Positions 34,270 through 47,700 of a DNA stretch of 64,000 nucleotides are shown here, one piece after another; the stretch's first letter is position 1; every line of letters starts with the position of its first letter. This DNA is from Monocercomonoides exilis (Eukaryota > Preaxostyla > Oxymonadida > Polymastigidae): contig LSRY02000031.1 in the NCBI GenBank assembly GCA_001643675.2, positions 1,085,001 through 1,149,000 on the forward strand. The letters run 5' to 3'. The notes under the pieces were generated by a model that was given only the letters and a program-made list of their open reading frames with translations, did not search any database and was not told where the DNA came from. The position numbers were made by a program, and so were the translations under genes.

Positions 34270-35669
34270 ATGCAGGAGAATGGTGCAACGAAAACATTTT
34301 TCAGTTTGTCAACATTTTTGCATTTGAATCGCTGATGAATGCATCATTTCTTTGTTTTTATTTTCAGAATTGTTTTCTGAGCTGGAAGATTGCAAAGAGG
34401 AAGAACAGAAAGTGAAAATCGAAGAGATAAATGGGGTAATTGATGGAATGGATAAAAGAGAGTTTATATCCATTTTCACAAAAGAACAGTTCGATAAAAT
34501 GTACAAGATGATTGAAGAAAATAAAATGTCGATGGAAAATGCCATTCTGATGTTGAAACACATAGGTTATCTGAAAGAACTGAAATTCATTAGCAATTTA
34601 AGTTTTGAAAGGTCTTTGCTAAGCAAAAGATTTGAGGAAATGATTGCTGATGGAAATGAGAAGAAATATACAAAGAACGAAAAACTTTTGGCTGATCTTT
34701 GGGAATGCCATCTCTTGAATAAATGCAATGTTACTTCAAATGAAACACTAAACACATACATACGTCGCCTTCTGAAAATTGCATCGAATAAAGAGGGAAA
34801 AGAAGAAATTAGAAAAGAAGTGGAAATGGCTTTACTTGCATTAAGCAATGTTAAATTTTATGTATGATTATTTCTGTTTCCTTTTTGATGTTATTGTTTT
34901 TGCCCATATTTTTTTTTGCAAGAGAATACTTAAAAAGCTGTATTTGGAAGAAATATCAGAAATCATCCAACATCATCAGAAGCATCGCAATCTAACTCAA
35001 CTTGCCTATCAATCAGCTTGGGGGTTTTTGATGAACAGATTTGACAATGAAAATAGCTTGGGAGATGCCATTGTGAATGAGCTTCATTTTGCGAGAGAAG
35101 CAGCGAGAGAACTTGAAGAGCTGTCGAAAGGTGTGGATTGGAAGAGAGGAAAAGAAACCAAAGAAGAATTCATTTTATTGAGATGGTTCAGAACTTTGGA
35201 CTCTTTCTTTTATTTATGCAAGTTGTGGAATGAAGAATTTGCTGGGCTTATTGAAAGCATTGTTCGGGTGCTTCGAACAGCAAAGGATAGTTACGGAGAA
35301 ATAAGCAAAAAATGTGCTTTTTCTTTAAGAAGAGCAGCAGATAGCACAGGCGTGAAAATTGAAGACTTGCTGAAAGGGGGAGCAGTTGGAGTTGTTTTGG
35401 AGGAAATTCAGCAATCAACAATTGATCACAAAACAGCATATGATTGCTTGAATTTTTTTTATTTCATTTCATGGCGAATGGAAGAAAAGGGGTATGACAA
35501 AATGAAAGAGGCAAAGAGAAAGATAACCAAAAGGGAGTTGTTTGAAAAGATGGAAGAAGAAGGGTATGAAGATACCATCGCAAGCTTTTACGGATTACTC
35601 CGTTTTCTTAATAAAAAATATGTTGATAAATTGCCGACGAAAATTTCAGTCTATTTTATGTATGATTGA
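34270..35669 (+). CDS. Family A copy 2: intact three-exon hypothetical protein
   Basis: Exons 34270-34303, 34368-34861 and 34923-35669 give 424 residues. Intron 1 has donor GTTTGT and acceptor CAG; intron 2 has donor GTATGA and acceptor CAAG. The start MQENGATKTFF is supported by copy 1, whose first exon is also 34 bp and starts MQ. The protein is alpha-helical and charged, with leucine/isoleucine heptad-like spacing, an A-x-x-A-A-R-E-L-E-E-L helix near residue 260, a conserved L-x-K-G-G-A-V segment near residue 335, and a C-terminal EKMEEEGYED motif near residue 395. No signal peptide or membrane helix is present, so it is probably cytosolic. I recognise the family style from oxymonad genomes but know no function. 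The helical repeats could form an armadillo/HEAT-like solenoid; that is inference only. Confidence 0.82.
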
Positions 35670-36372
35670 GAAAATGAATTGAATTTTGTAACTCAGATAT
35701 TTTATTTTTTTTCCCCCATCATTTCACAAAATACCCAAAATAATCGATTATTTATTGTGTTTTTGGTAAAAAGTGCATTATTTCTCTTCATTCAAGTGAA
35801 ATGAAACAACAAAAAAAGAGCATTCAGCAAATTGTTTAATGACTTCAATTCTCTCCCTTCATCCAATGTTTCATCAAAAAAAAAAAAAAAAAAAAAAAAA
35901 CATTCTTCAAATTCTGCGTTCACTCATTTGCATGTATTTTCTGGAAGCTTTCTTCTCTGCCTTTTCCAGTTGAAACTGCATTGCTTTCTTTGCGATGATG
36001 ATTAAAATGAGAAAGAAGAAGAATATGAAGAAAGATATTTTCCCTTTGTGCGCAAACTGTATTATTCGGAAAATAACTGAAATAAGTGGTATTTCATTGA
36101 AATCTTGGAGAAAAAAGGTATTTTCATAAATTATGATCCCATCAGAACAATAAATTTGAGTATTGCTTGAAGATTTCATTGATCGTCGAAACATTTCTGC
36201 TTCAATTGGCACTCAATCAGAAGAAACAATGAAGGCGTAAAGAAAATCTTTGGTAGACGAACTTCCTCAATGTTTCCTGTCGATCAGCTTTAATATAAAT
36301 AATTTGTGGCTTCCTTCATTATTTTTATAGTTTTTTTTCTTTTTCTTTCTCTTTCTCTTTCTTTCTTTCTAT

Positions 36373-36412
<40 letters not shown>

Positions 36413-36470
36413 CTAACTATCTTTTCTTTTCTTTTCTTTTCTTTTCTTTTCTTTTCTTTTCTTTTCTTTC
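35670..36470. other. Intergenic with family B trace and microsatellites
   Basis: A poly-A run lies at about 35876-35900. A minus-strand stretch at 36230-36330 repeats the ACAGGAAACA-type block found at the end of family B copy 3. Tetra- and pentanucleotide arrays follow at 36348-36470. The minus-strand frame 36212-35907 has a hydrophobic segment and a K/Q-rich tail and might be part of the same remnant. Confidence 0.5.
36348..36470. repeat. Compound microsatellite CTTT / CTAA / CTTTT
   Basis: Successive arrays of (CTTT)n, (CTAA)n from about 36374 to 36418, and (CTTTT)n from about 36420 to 36468. Confidence 0.92.
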
Positions 36471-36939
36471 ATTGTCTTCAAACATTATCAAACCTAATCA
36501 TATTTGCATTTTTCTTTCTTTTTCTATCTTTTTCTGCTCAAATATTTTGATGTTGAATCGTTTTCATCAAAATTTTTGCTGTCACAGTCTTCTTCCTTAT
36601 TCATCTCTTTTCTTGTTTCATACTTTTTCTTTTCTTCTCTTCCAATCTTTCTCTTTCATTCTCTTCTTCCTCTTCTTCCTCTTCATTCTCTCTCTTCATT
36701 CTTCAAAACAATCACTTTTCCCCTTCTATTTCTTTGTTTCCCTTCAAATCCTCCTTCGCTTCTGTTATCTATTTGACATCCATCTGCACTTCCTTCTTCT
36801 GAAAAGAGCTGGTATTTCTTCGTTTTCTTCGTTTCTATCAACTCCTTTGCACTTTTGCCTTTTCCAAAAATTCCTTTTTTATTTTTTCCCTTTTTTTTTG
36901 CAGATAAAGGATTTCTTTTAATCATCTGCACAAACAAAG

Positions 36940-37313
36940 AAATTAATGCTATGTTTGACCAGCCAAACGAAGAAAGATGCTCAATTTCATCGAAAGTGGC
37001 TGAAAGATATCAGATGATCAATCAGCTTAAAATGAAGAATGCGAAGAAGGTGCAGAGGAAGGAGAAAGAGAAAGAGAATGAGGAAATGAAAGAGAAGAAG
37101 AGGAGGAGGAGGATGAAGAGGAAGAGGAAGAAGAAGAAGGAGAAGGAGAAGAAGGAGAAGAAGGAGAAGAAGGAGAAGAAGGAGAAGGAGAAGAAGGAGA
37201 AGGAGAAGATAAAAACGAAGAAACTGAACGAAGAGTCATACAAATTCATTTTCCATGAACAACCTTTGAATCCTCATCATCTGCAGTTGAAAAGAAAACT
37301 GTTTCTGAAGTAG
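36940..37313 (+). CDS. Possible Lys/Glu-rich protein (low confidence)
   Basis: An open frame from the ATG near 36951 encodes about 120 residues: a normal-composition start (N-E-E-R-C-S-I-S-S-K-V-A-E-R-Y), then a long K/E array written by GAAGGAGAA-type repeats (37130-37210), then a short mixed tail (F-I-F-H-E-Q-P-L-N). A TTTTTTTGCAG splice-acceptor-like site at about 36892-36902 could start an exon just upstream, so this may be an internal or terminal exon. The repeat may simply keep a chance frame open. No family is recognised. Confidence 0.3.
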
Positions 37314-39000
37314 AAAGATAATCTTTGCAAACAGCAGAAACTTCGCCTTGTGTATAGTCTGTTTTTCTGCTTCAGCCATACGATTCTTGTGAATGAACTA
37401 GAACTGCTGATGAGATTTCTTTGGCAAGCAAAAAAATAAAAGATGATTGAAGAAAGCAGATGAAGAAAGATGATATCGATGCAGGAGAGAGAGAGAGAGA
37501 GAGACACAATACGAAGATCAAAATGTTCACCACCAGCTGCTCTATCAGAGGCAGTCCCATTGTCAATCAGCTTGTCCATCTCTTTTTTCGAGCAGGATTG
37601 AGCTGCAGTCAGAATGACTCGAACAACTTTGAAGGGTTTCAGATATGTCTGTGCGATGAATAAGAAAAAGAACAGAAACACAACTTGAAGGAAAATGAAG
37701 CATCAGAAGTTTTAGAAGCAGCAGCGGCTTCATGTTCAATGACTCGCTTGGTGTTATTAGCACAAGCATCGTGTCTGCTTCTCGATGATTGAAGTGATTT
37801 TGACTACGTCTTTAGCTTTGGCTTTGGCTTTAACTTAAACTTTGGCTTTTGTTGTAGCAGAATAGCAATATCTGACTCGATGATATCACAAGCAATGCTC
37901 CTTCTGCTTCACAATTTGCATTATGCTCATTGTCTGTCCCATCTGCTCTTTCCTTCTCTCCTCAAGACAGTTTCATTGGATCTCAATCTGATTGCTTTTT
38001 TTAAAGAGAATCAGCAGCGTCTTAGTGATTTGCCTCCACACATTCACATTCTGCTCCATTTAAATGAACATATTCACCTGCTGAAATCGGCTTGTCCACA
38101 AAAGAGTATTCAGGCGAAAAATAAAAATTGGATAAAGTGCGCTGAATGAATGAGGAACGGTCCATTTGAAATTATTTATCCAAAAACACTCATTTTGTAA
38201 TTCAAATTCACCGCAAACACTTAAAATGCCTTCAGCGCTTCCTTTGTGTAATCCAATTTTGCTGTATCTGTGATTCTTCATGTTTGGCTCAGAAATGACT
38301 TCTGAGTGCTCCTCTTTCCCTTCATCCACAATTACCTCTGATGGAAGCAGAATTTGTTTGGCTTATTTATCTGCGCTTGGAAGAAGGCACCAGCTGCAGG
38401 TTGTTTGGCTGGATTTCAAATATCTCCGAAGTTTAAATCTGATTCAGTGAATTGGTTGTGTCGCTTCATTTTATCTTCCACATTGGCCACTGTAATAAAA
38501 TGAGAGAGATAAGACAACAAGTTCAGTAGAGAAGATTATTTTTCCTCTTTCTTGAAAAATCCCCAGTTCAGTTGTCAAGAATTCCGCAACGTTCGTTTAT
38601 GAACTGCAGAAATGGCATTTCTTCAACCGAAAAAGAATGTTTTAAGCTCCCCCTTTTGGAGCGGATTACAATGAAACAACGACACAATTTGCTTATTGTT
38701 TTTTTTCTTAATTCATCTGTTCTCCGCAAATAGGCTTGTCTTCTCGCCTTTTCTCTCTTCACCGCTTTCGCTTGCCCACTTTTCTGCGGCTCCTCCTGTC
38801 CAACCAGATTTTGCAATTGAACCGCTTGCTCATCGGCTTTCGCCATCTGCTCATTCATCGTCTGTCATGCTCTCATCTTCTGCCAGCTGTATAAAGAGTG
38901 TATATTTGATTCAACCTATGGAAGCTTCGTATAAAAGTCAAGCTCTACAAAGTCGAACTAAGCCTTTTTTAAGCTCTGCATAAGCTCCAGATGCTCCGAT
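37314..39000. other. Fragmented, possibly formerly coding DNA
   Basis: Composition is more balanced than ordinary spacer, with many short frames on both strands (for example a Gln/Lys-rich piece at 38858-38568 minus, and pieces at 37880-38149 plus), but nothing continuous and no recognisable motif. A (GA)n run lies at 37486-37502, and GGCTTT-type short repeats at about 37810-37850. Probably old pseudogene material. Confidence 0.4.
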
Positions 39001-41742
39001 GAAAATCGTTTCTCTGCCCCTTTTGTTACAAACTCTGCTTAGTTATCTTATTTCGTTGCTTATTCTGCTGTAGTCTCCAGCCTAAAGAGAAGTGTTTCAC
39101 TCCGTATATCATTTGGACACGAAAATATATAAAAACATCATATGACGAATGGACAGGTGTTGTTTATTTGCCTATACATCGAAGTTTGCAACAAATACAA
39201 AAGCTGATAAGAAAGCAAGCAGTTCGCTCTCATCAGTGGATATGTAAATTTCGATGATCGAAAGCATCCTTTTGATTAAGCAATTTCACAAAGGATGCAA
39301 ATTCTTCAAGAAGCGCAAGAAATTCTGAAAGATCAAACAGTTCAATAATAGTTTTATGTTTTTCATTTAATTCTTTTGCCTCCGTTCAATCTTTGAAAAG
39401 TTCTTTGATATGTCAAACGAAAAAATGTGATAAAACAAACAGATGAATGAAATAATTAAAAAGATTGCAAAAATAAAACGCAAAAGAAAAATAAAATACT
39501 TTATTTTTTTAAAATCAATTTCAGTTTTTCATCTCAATTTTCAAGCATATAAAAGAAGTAAATTATAACAAAATAAAAATTAAAAGGATGTACATACCTC
39601 AAAAGAAAAAAATATTCACTAATCCTAACTGTTTCTCTTTGAAATAATATTTTGAATTTCTTTTAAAATATGTTGATTTCTTCTCGAAATATCAGGGGAA
39701 AGCCGAGCATATAGAAAGTTGCATTTTATTCCATTCAATTTCTTCAATAGTTCCTTTTAGACGCAAGTTTGAAACAAATGAATGGAGAATTTGACCCATA
39801 AAAATTTTATGACCTTTAAAATTTGAATATCTTTTCAATAATAAAAATTAAAAACAACAAAAAAATCAATGAAAATGGAAAAATAATTCGAAAATTGGGA
39901 AATATTATGAACATGCTTTTTTCATTTTTCAAAAAGTTGAGAGTTGCATCTTCAAAATCATTATAAAATTTAACAACACAAAATCCTTTTGATTAAAAAG
40001 AAAATAATCTTTTTTAGCTTCATATATTTTTTATTTTCATATATTCAACAATTTTTGGAAATGTTCAAATTTTATTACTAATACCATAATAACATATGAA
40101 TTCCAGAGTTTTTTCTTTTCCATATTCCGGAGTTTCATGAATATATTGAGGACTGTTTCATGATGAAACTTGCACAAAGAATTATTTATTTTACATTTTT
40201 TCATGAATGAAGAGGGAATTGTCAGTTTGTTCCAGTTATTTTTGTTTGAAGAAAATTGCTCATTTTGAAGGCAGATGAAGCACAAATATTTTTAATTACT
40301 TTCCCTCCTGCTCGAAAATTTGTATTTTTGCAGAAACTCCACTTTTATTGCAAACCCTTATGATATGAATGACAGAATGGATTGCTTATCAAAATATGAT
40401 TCATTCAATTTCATTCCAAGTGATTCCTGAGCAAAAATAATCATATAAAAAATTACTGCTTGTTTTTATATGTGTTTCTTTTTGGCCAATTTCATTTACT
40501 TCAGAAATGCTGCAATTGGTTCGAAAATCCAAAAGAAATGATTGTTATTCCAGACTCGAATCTGAAGGGAAAACAGACCCAGATCAAAAACAACAGAAGC
40601 GCCAAAGGAATTGAAGGTTTGATGCTTTCTTTTATAAAAATTATTTTTGATAAATGTATTTAAGGAAAGTTCTGTTCAGTTGTTAAAAAAATGAATTATT
40701 TTAATTATCGATCCAGAGAAACTCACAAATCCTTCTCCGATTGCACAAAGCTGTGAATGACATAACAACTCAATAGCAAAAATGGAAGTGTGGAATATAT
40801 TTTCTTAGAAAAGAGTAATTTCTATGATTGAGCAATCTCCAAATCTCCTCTTATTCATCAAAACACAATAACTAATGCTCAATAAATGCAAGAAAAGGCT
40901 TGTTTAAGACGCTTTTGAAGGATCAGGAAAATATCTGAAAATGGCAGAATTTCATTGGAATACTGGTCAAGAAAGCTCTGGAGCGAGATTGATTCAAAAA
41001 TTAATTGGAAATTAGAAAAATAAAGGTGAATAAAGTTCTGATGGAAAACATAATTTGCAACAAAGAAGAAGAAATTCTGAAAAACAGTAGATAAGAAATA
41101 GATGAAAGCAAAATGAGGATCATTTGAAGGAACAAATGAAGAAAAATCAGAAAAGAGAAAGAACAGAGGATGGTGAATCAAAATCAATTTCTTTCTGAAA
41201 AAACAGGAAAAATGGAATTCCAATAAAAAGAGTTGCAGGAAAATATAGTTTTGAATGCACGATGAAGAGTCGAAACAATTTTTACTGAATGAGGCAAAAG
41301 CAGTAATTTGCAGATTAAGATCAGCCAGATTTATTTCTTGGTATATTGATTTTTTTTATTTTCTTTTTTTGATATTTTTTTTCTCTGTTTGTATTTTTCA
41401 GGAATCTTTGAAATCAAGTGAAGAAAAAATGAAGATATCAGATGAAAGCCAACAATTTAACTAAAAAGGAGCTGAAGGGATGAAGAATTTCATTCAAACA
41501 GTATTTGTTGAAATAGACAAGAATCTTAATTATTGAAGAAAAAAATGAAAAAATCTACTGAAGATGGCAGTTTTTTGGAATTAATATTCAAATTGAATGG
41601 TTCAGAAAAATGGAGATAAAAGCAGTGAATTGAATATCGAAAATGGAATTTGTGCAGGAAATTATGTTTTTTAAATATTTGGACAGATAATGGAATATAA
41701 TCAAAAATATGGGATCATGAACCCATAATCATCACTGAAACA
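39001..41742. other. Long spacer upstream of the giant receptor gene
   Basis: A+T rich with short frames only. A weak two-part plus-strand pattern at 41255-41464 could be two small exons around a GTATATTG...TTTTTCAG intron, but nothing conserved is visible. No RNA gene is seen. Confidence 0.45.
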
Positions 41743-44700
41743 ATGATTCCCTTCATTTTACTTGTGTGTTTGTCCTCAATTGTTTGTGGCAAATACAGAA
41801 ACGACAAGCTGAGAAATGAATATGATCATTTCTATGTTCGTGGAATGGAGAAGCGTGGTATTTTTGTGAAGGGAAGTGTTGTTCGGATGTTCTGTGAAAT
41901 GCACAACTCGTCAGTTGAATTGAAGGGGATGTTGCTTGAAAAGCCAGATAATTGTGTGATGTTTGAAATAGGTGCAGGATCATTGCTGCAGGTTGAGGGA
42001 AGTGTGTTTGTGAGAAGCAATGAGTGGAATGGGAATTATGTGAGGAATGGAGGGACATGCTGGCTGATAAACACGACTTTGGGAATTGGGAATGGTCATA
42101 AATGTGGAATGATGGGGAGTGTGGTGAAGATGGAAGGGGGTGATTTGTCGATGTTGTTTGTGAGAAATAGTGAGTTTGAGGATGTTGTGTTTTGTGGGAA
42201 TGGATGCAGTTTTTTGAGAGATGGTTCAGGAAGTTTTGAATGCATTCAAAACTGTAGATTTGCGAATATCACAAAGAAATATTGTGAAATAGAGGAAATA
42301 CAAACTGGAAAAGAGAGGATAATGAAGATGAGCAAAATGGAGGATTGTGATGTTGAACGATCGATGAATGTGCTTGAAGGAGGGATTGTGAGTGGAACAG
42401 AAGGATCTGGTTCATTTTTGTGCAACAATTGCACATTTGTTCAGAATGAAAGAGTGGACCGGAGAGTTAGAAATACAGACAGACAGTCAACAACTCAAAC
42501 ACAGACATTTACGAACGCTGAATGGATTGGGTGCTCTGCTTCATGTGGTGGTGCACTATATGTTCATGACAATTCGAGTGCAACGCTGACAGTTGAGAAT
42601 TCGTCATTTGTGAAATGCAATGCAACATACGAAAGAGGAGGAGGGATATTTGCTTTGAACATTGGAGAATGCACTGTGAAACATTCCACGTTTGTTGAGT
42701 GCTATTGTGTGGCATCATCAAATAATGGAGGTGCTGGAATGGGAATTACAGGAATGACAATTCAAGTATTTGTTGATAATTGTCTTTTCAAAGACAATTG
42801 GTCTGGAAATGATGGTGGAGGATTGATAATTTTGAGTTCAAAGACAAACAAAACAAAAGATTGTGTATTGAATTGTTTATTTCAAAATTGCAGCGGAAAT
42901 AAGGCAGTGGATTCTGATGGAGGAGGTTATATTAGTTGGGGCGCAACAGATAAAGTTGTTGCTCATAGTTGTCTTTTTCAAGGATGTCATTCAGATTGGA
43001 GAGGAGGAGCCGTAAGTATCAGGACGGATGGATATAGTGGAAATCTTTTATGGTTTTGCTTTTTCAACAATAACACAGCACCATATGGCAATGACATTTA
43101 TGTTAACGATGACTCAACAAACTCCCAAGTTGCTTTCTGTTATTCCACAAGAACTGAAGGAGTTAGATATAATGCCAGTGGGAATGACAAAAGCAGCTGG
43201 CTTCCAAATGGAGGAAGAAGCAGATTTGTTGCTTCAAGAGAGAATCAGACAAATTCAAAAGACACATTCAGTTGTGGGTTGAATGAAAGTTGTGCATGTC
43301 TCACAATCAGCCATTGCCTTTCTCAAATGATTGTGGGATTTGTGGAGGAAATCAAGGTATTGAGTGGAACAGTTGTGGAAGGCAAAGGAGTTGACATTGG
43401 AGAGAAAACAATCTCTGTGAATGGGGCTTTGCCAGCTGGTTCAGCCATTGAAACAAAATTTGAGGGAAATGGATTGAGTCTGTTTTGTGTTGGAGCAGGG
43501 GAGTTGGTTGTGAGCGATCTGTCAGTGGTTCACAACACCTCATTTGAAAACAACAGGCAATGCAGACTGTTTGAGGTTGAGGGAAATGGGTTGATGGATG
43601 TGAAGAGAATGAATATTTCGATGGATTCAGCTCATTCAGAAGAGAGGCGCATTCAGAACTCACTTGTGAAAGTGGAAGGGGGAGAGTTGAAGATGCAAGA
43701 TGTGAGATGGGAACAAACATTCAGCACCAAGAGTGTGATATCACTTTCTCAAGAATCATCTGTGACATTGTCTCTGGATAACTGTGTGTTCAGCAACATT
43801 GTGAGAACAACAGCAGAATCATCGCTGATAAGTGTGGGTGAAGGGTTACATTCGATAACACTTGATGGATGCACAATTGATGGGTGTGGGAGTGAAGCCT
43901 CTGAGTTTGGAGGGGGAATGATGGCTGAAGTGGGAAGTGGGAGTTCATTGAATGTGAAAGGAGGCATTGTGAAGAACTGTTATGCCTCAGCCACTCAAGG
44001 GAGAGGAGGAGGGATTGGGCTGAAAGTGAAAGACACAAATACTAACTTTCTGATTTCATCAGGATTTGAAGGAAACAGGGCCAGATGGGGAAGTGATATT
44101 TTTGTTGACTCGATCGATCTGGAATCAACTGCAACAAGTGGGAAGATCACTTCATTGACTGCTTCATTGGAAACAAAGAGCAAGATGCAAGGATATGAAA
44201 ATGGGGATGAATCGTTCCCAATTCCACTGTGTATCTATTTGTGGAACAACTTTTCAGCACCAGCGTTTGTGGGAGGAGGATCATTGAGCCATGATTTTTC
44301 GAAGTGTGGATTTGAAGAGTTTCCGTGTTCATCCATTTTGAAGGCAGCCACAATCCACTTTGAAGGGGAGAAAAAGGACATTGCTCTTCTTGAGCCATTT
44401 GTCTTTGAGGAGGAATTGGGGTTGACTTCGAATGAATGGAGCATTGCATCCAAAGAGGATGAGATGAAATGCGATGTTTGTGATCAGAAAGAGGGAGCTC
44501 AAAGAGGATTGATTGAAAACACAGTTTCTGTGTCTGTAACTGGCATTGTATTTTCTTTGAAGAAATCGCTGACATTTCATGAAAGCGTGTTTGAGTGTCA
44601 TTCAGGGAAGCTCGCACTGAATGGATGTGGGATGGAAGGAGGCGCTGAGACTGTTTCGACAGTGTTTGTGAAGGCTGTTGGAGGGGTTGTGGAGGTGAGT

Positions 44701-47700
44701 GAGTTTGGATCAGAGAATATGAAAATTGGAGATTCATCGATATTTGTTGTTGAAGGGAATGATGAAAGTGTGCCTTCGATGAATATGACTCATTGTGATT
44801 TTTTGGAAATCACATTTGGTGATGGGAGTGTTGTCGAGTGCCACGAGGGGATTATAGAGAAGATATCAGGATGCACATTTTCATCGATCACTCGTTCAAA
44901 GGGAAGTGGAGGATGCATCAGCATTGTGAACAATGAGGATGATGATGATGAAAGAGATTTCAATGTGAAAATAAATGACTGCACATTTGAAGGGTGTGCT
45001 ATAACTGGAGAGGAGGGAACCGAGATTGGAGGAGGTGCACTCTTTTGTGAGGCATCTGCAAATACAAATCTTTTGATAAGTTTGTGTTCGTTTTATTGTT
45101 GCACAGCACCATACGAAGAGGGAAGTGTTGGATATGGAGGAGGAATAATGCTGAAGATGCTGAAAGAAGAAGCAATATATGTGATATCCTCACCAGTTTT
45201 TTCATCTGAGAAGCCGAACAATGCGAAATATGGGAAGGATCTGTTCATTTCATCTCCATCACTTGCCAAGAGTATCAAGAACGAAACACTTCCATTTGTG
45301 AAAGACAGACTGGAGTTGCTGACAGAAGACTCAATGAGGGGATATGATGGAGAAAACAAGGAGTGTGCAATCCCACTGATCTATTTCTGGAAATCGATCG
45401 GATCGAGCGTGCATATTGCAGAGGAAGGAAACAATGTGGTTGTGTGTGGCTTTCCAAATCTTCCGTGCCAATCTGTTGATTATGGGGTGAATCGTATCGG
45501 CAGTTCAGCAGTCGAGCAGATGATGATTCATAGGATTTGCTATGTGAGGAGTGTGACAGAGATGAATGGGATGAAGGTGGAAGGAACAAATATGGAATCA
45601 GACAAAATCCAATTTGCTCAAGCACTTGAAGGGAATGGAGATGCTGTTGTTGAATGCAAAGGGATTGTTCAATTCAAAGAAGTGGGAATGATGATTCACA
45701 GTTCCTTTGACAACGGAGAAAGCATCCTTATCCAGACAGGTTCAGAAGCAATCAAAACGAGTGTTATTGGATGCTCAATTCACACAATCGACAATGATGA
45801 AAGTGAGGTGTCATTTGTTCTGATCAGTGCCACAAAAGGAATTGTTTTGATTGAAAATACAGAAATAGCTGGATTCTTAACGATGCATGAGATAATGAGG
45901 ATATCAGCTGATTGTGTGACAACTATGAACAATGTGACGTTTGAAGATATTTCATTGAGCGGGAAAAGTGCAATTGCGATGAGTGAAAGTGTGATTCCTG
46001 GAAAAGGGAATGTTGATGAAGAAGAAATATGGAACATTCAATTTGATCAATGCACATTTGTGAATGTGAAGCACAATGTGTCAAGCAACCCCTCATTGCT
46101 TTGTTGTGATGTGACGAATGAAGTGAGATTGAAAATGGATAATTCGTCGATAAACAATTGTGGATCTACAAGCTCGAATGAAGGAGGAGGAGTGTTTTTC
46201 CTTCTCGATGAGAGGGGGAAACTGGAAGTGAATCACACAAATGTGATAGGGTGTTTCTGCTCGAATATTGGAAGAGGAGGAGGACTGTTTTTGAAATCAC
46301 AGAGTGTTGCACAGAAGGCATTGCCATTTGTGCTGTCGAACATCACATTCCTTCGGAATGTTGCATCGAAGGGGAGGGATGTGTTTGTGAAGTGCACAGA
46401 CCTTGATTTTCAGATAAGTGAGTCACAGTTCCTGATAAACTTTGGGGAGCCATTTGTGAGGGAGCTGGCGATATGGGGGTGCACAGCAGACAATTATGGG
46501 GATGAAGAGGATCTTCTGAGGAGGGTGTTTGTGTTCAGGAGCGAATTCATATTTGTTTCATCGATTGCGGAGAACAGCAGCGACAGCAAGCAGTGTGGGG
46601 AGATGAAGAGCACATGCTCATCGCTGAATGTTGGGGTGAGCCACATCATCCCATCGGACTATTCGCAGCTGTTTGTTTGGAATGAGACAGAATTGACTGG
46701 TTCATGCTCAGCTGAGAAGGTGACGATCAAGTCGATGGAGGCAAGCAGGAACGGGGAGATAAAAGTGAGAGAGATTGAGCTTGGGAATGAGGGAGCTGTG
46801 AGAACTTCGGAATCTGTTCGATTTGAGAAGGTATCATTTGTTTTTGGTGGAATGGGGAATGTTGTCTGCTCGTGCTTGATACACCAGCTGAATGGATCTC
46901 TCATTCTGGAATCCGTTTCATTCTTGTCAGAGAGCAGACCAACAGAGAATTCACAGACCCTTTTTGACTTTTCTCTGATTGTTGTTGAAGAAGGGTTGTT
47001 TGAGGCAGATCGATGCAGTGTTGTCCACTTGAGCTTCTCAAAGGCTGTATTTGAGATATTGCATTCAGAAAGGGCAACAATTGAGGATGTGGGAGTGGAT
47101 GATGTGGAATGCAAAAGTTCGTTGATTGAATGTGGGAAAAGTGAGAAAGTGAGCATTTCGAAGTTGGCAGCCTCAAACATTGACTTAGAAGAAAGGAGTC
47201 TGATCTCACTTGAAAACAGCCATCCATCACTCATTTTTTCATTGATAGTGTCATCATTCACAAACATCAGCCGATTATCATCTGGGTCTTGCATTGTTTG
47301 CACAAGTCAGCCGATGAGTGGATTTGAGATGTGCAACTGCTCTTTTCATGAGTGCACATCAGAGTCATCAAAGGGGAGCCAAGTGGCGATTGCATTGGCA
47401 GAGGAGATATTGATCGAATCGTGTATATTTGAGGGGAATCTTGCTTCAGGAACAGAAGGGAATGAGATCATTGATGAATTGTGCAAATGGAATGAATCAG
47501 TTGTTGACTTGTCAATGAGTGAAACAGTTGTGAGAGACACCACGATTTGCAACTCATCGAAGGGAGGGATGAGTGTGAGTGGAGGCACAATAATTATCAA
47601 AGATGGAAGATTTGAAAACAACAATCCTTCGATTGAGAATTACCCATCGGTCAGAAGAAACATTATTTGCTCAGATTCTGGAGCATTGAATGTTGTGAGT

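Noticed and set aside
36472-36921. A Phe/Leu-rich plus-strand frame of about 149 codons.
   Set aside because: Low-complexity pyrimidine-rich sequence; the frame is open only because CTT/TTC repeats lack stops.
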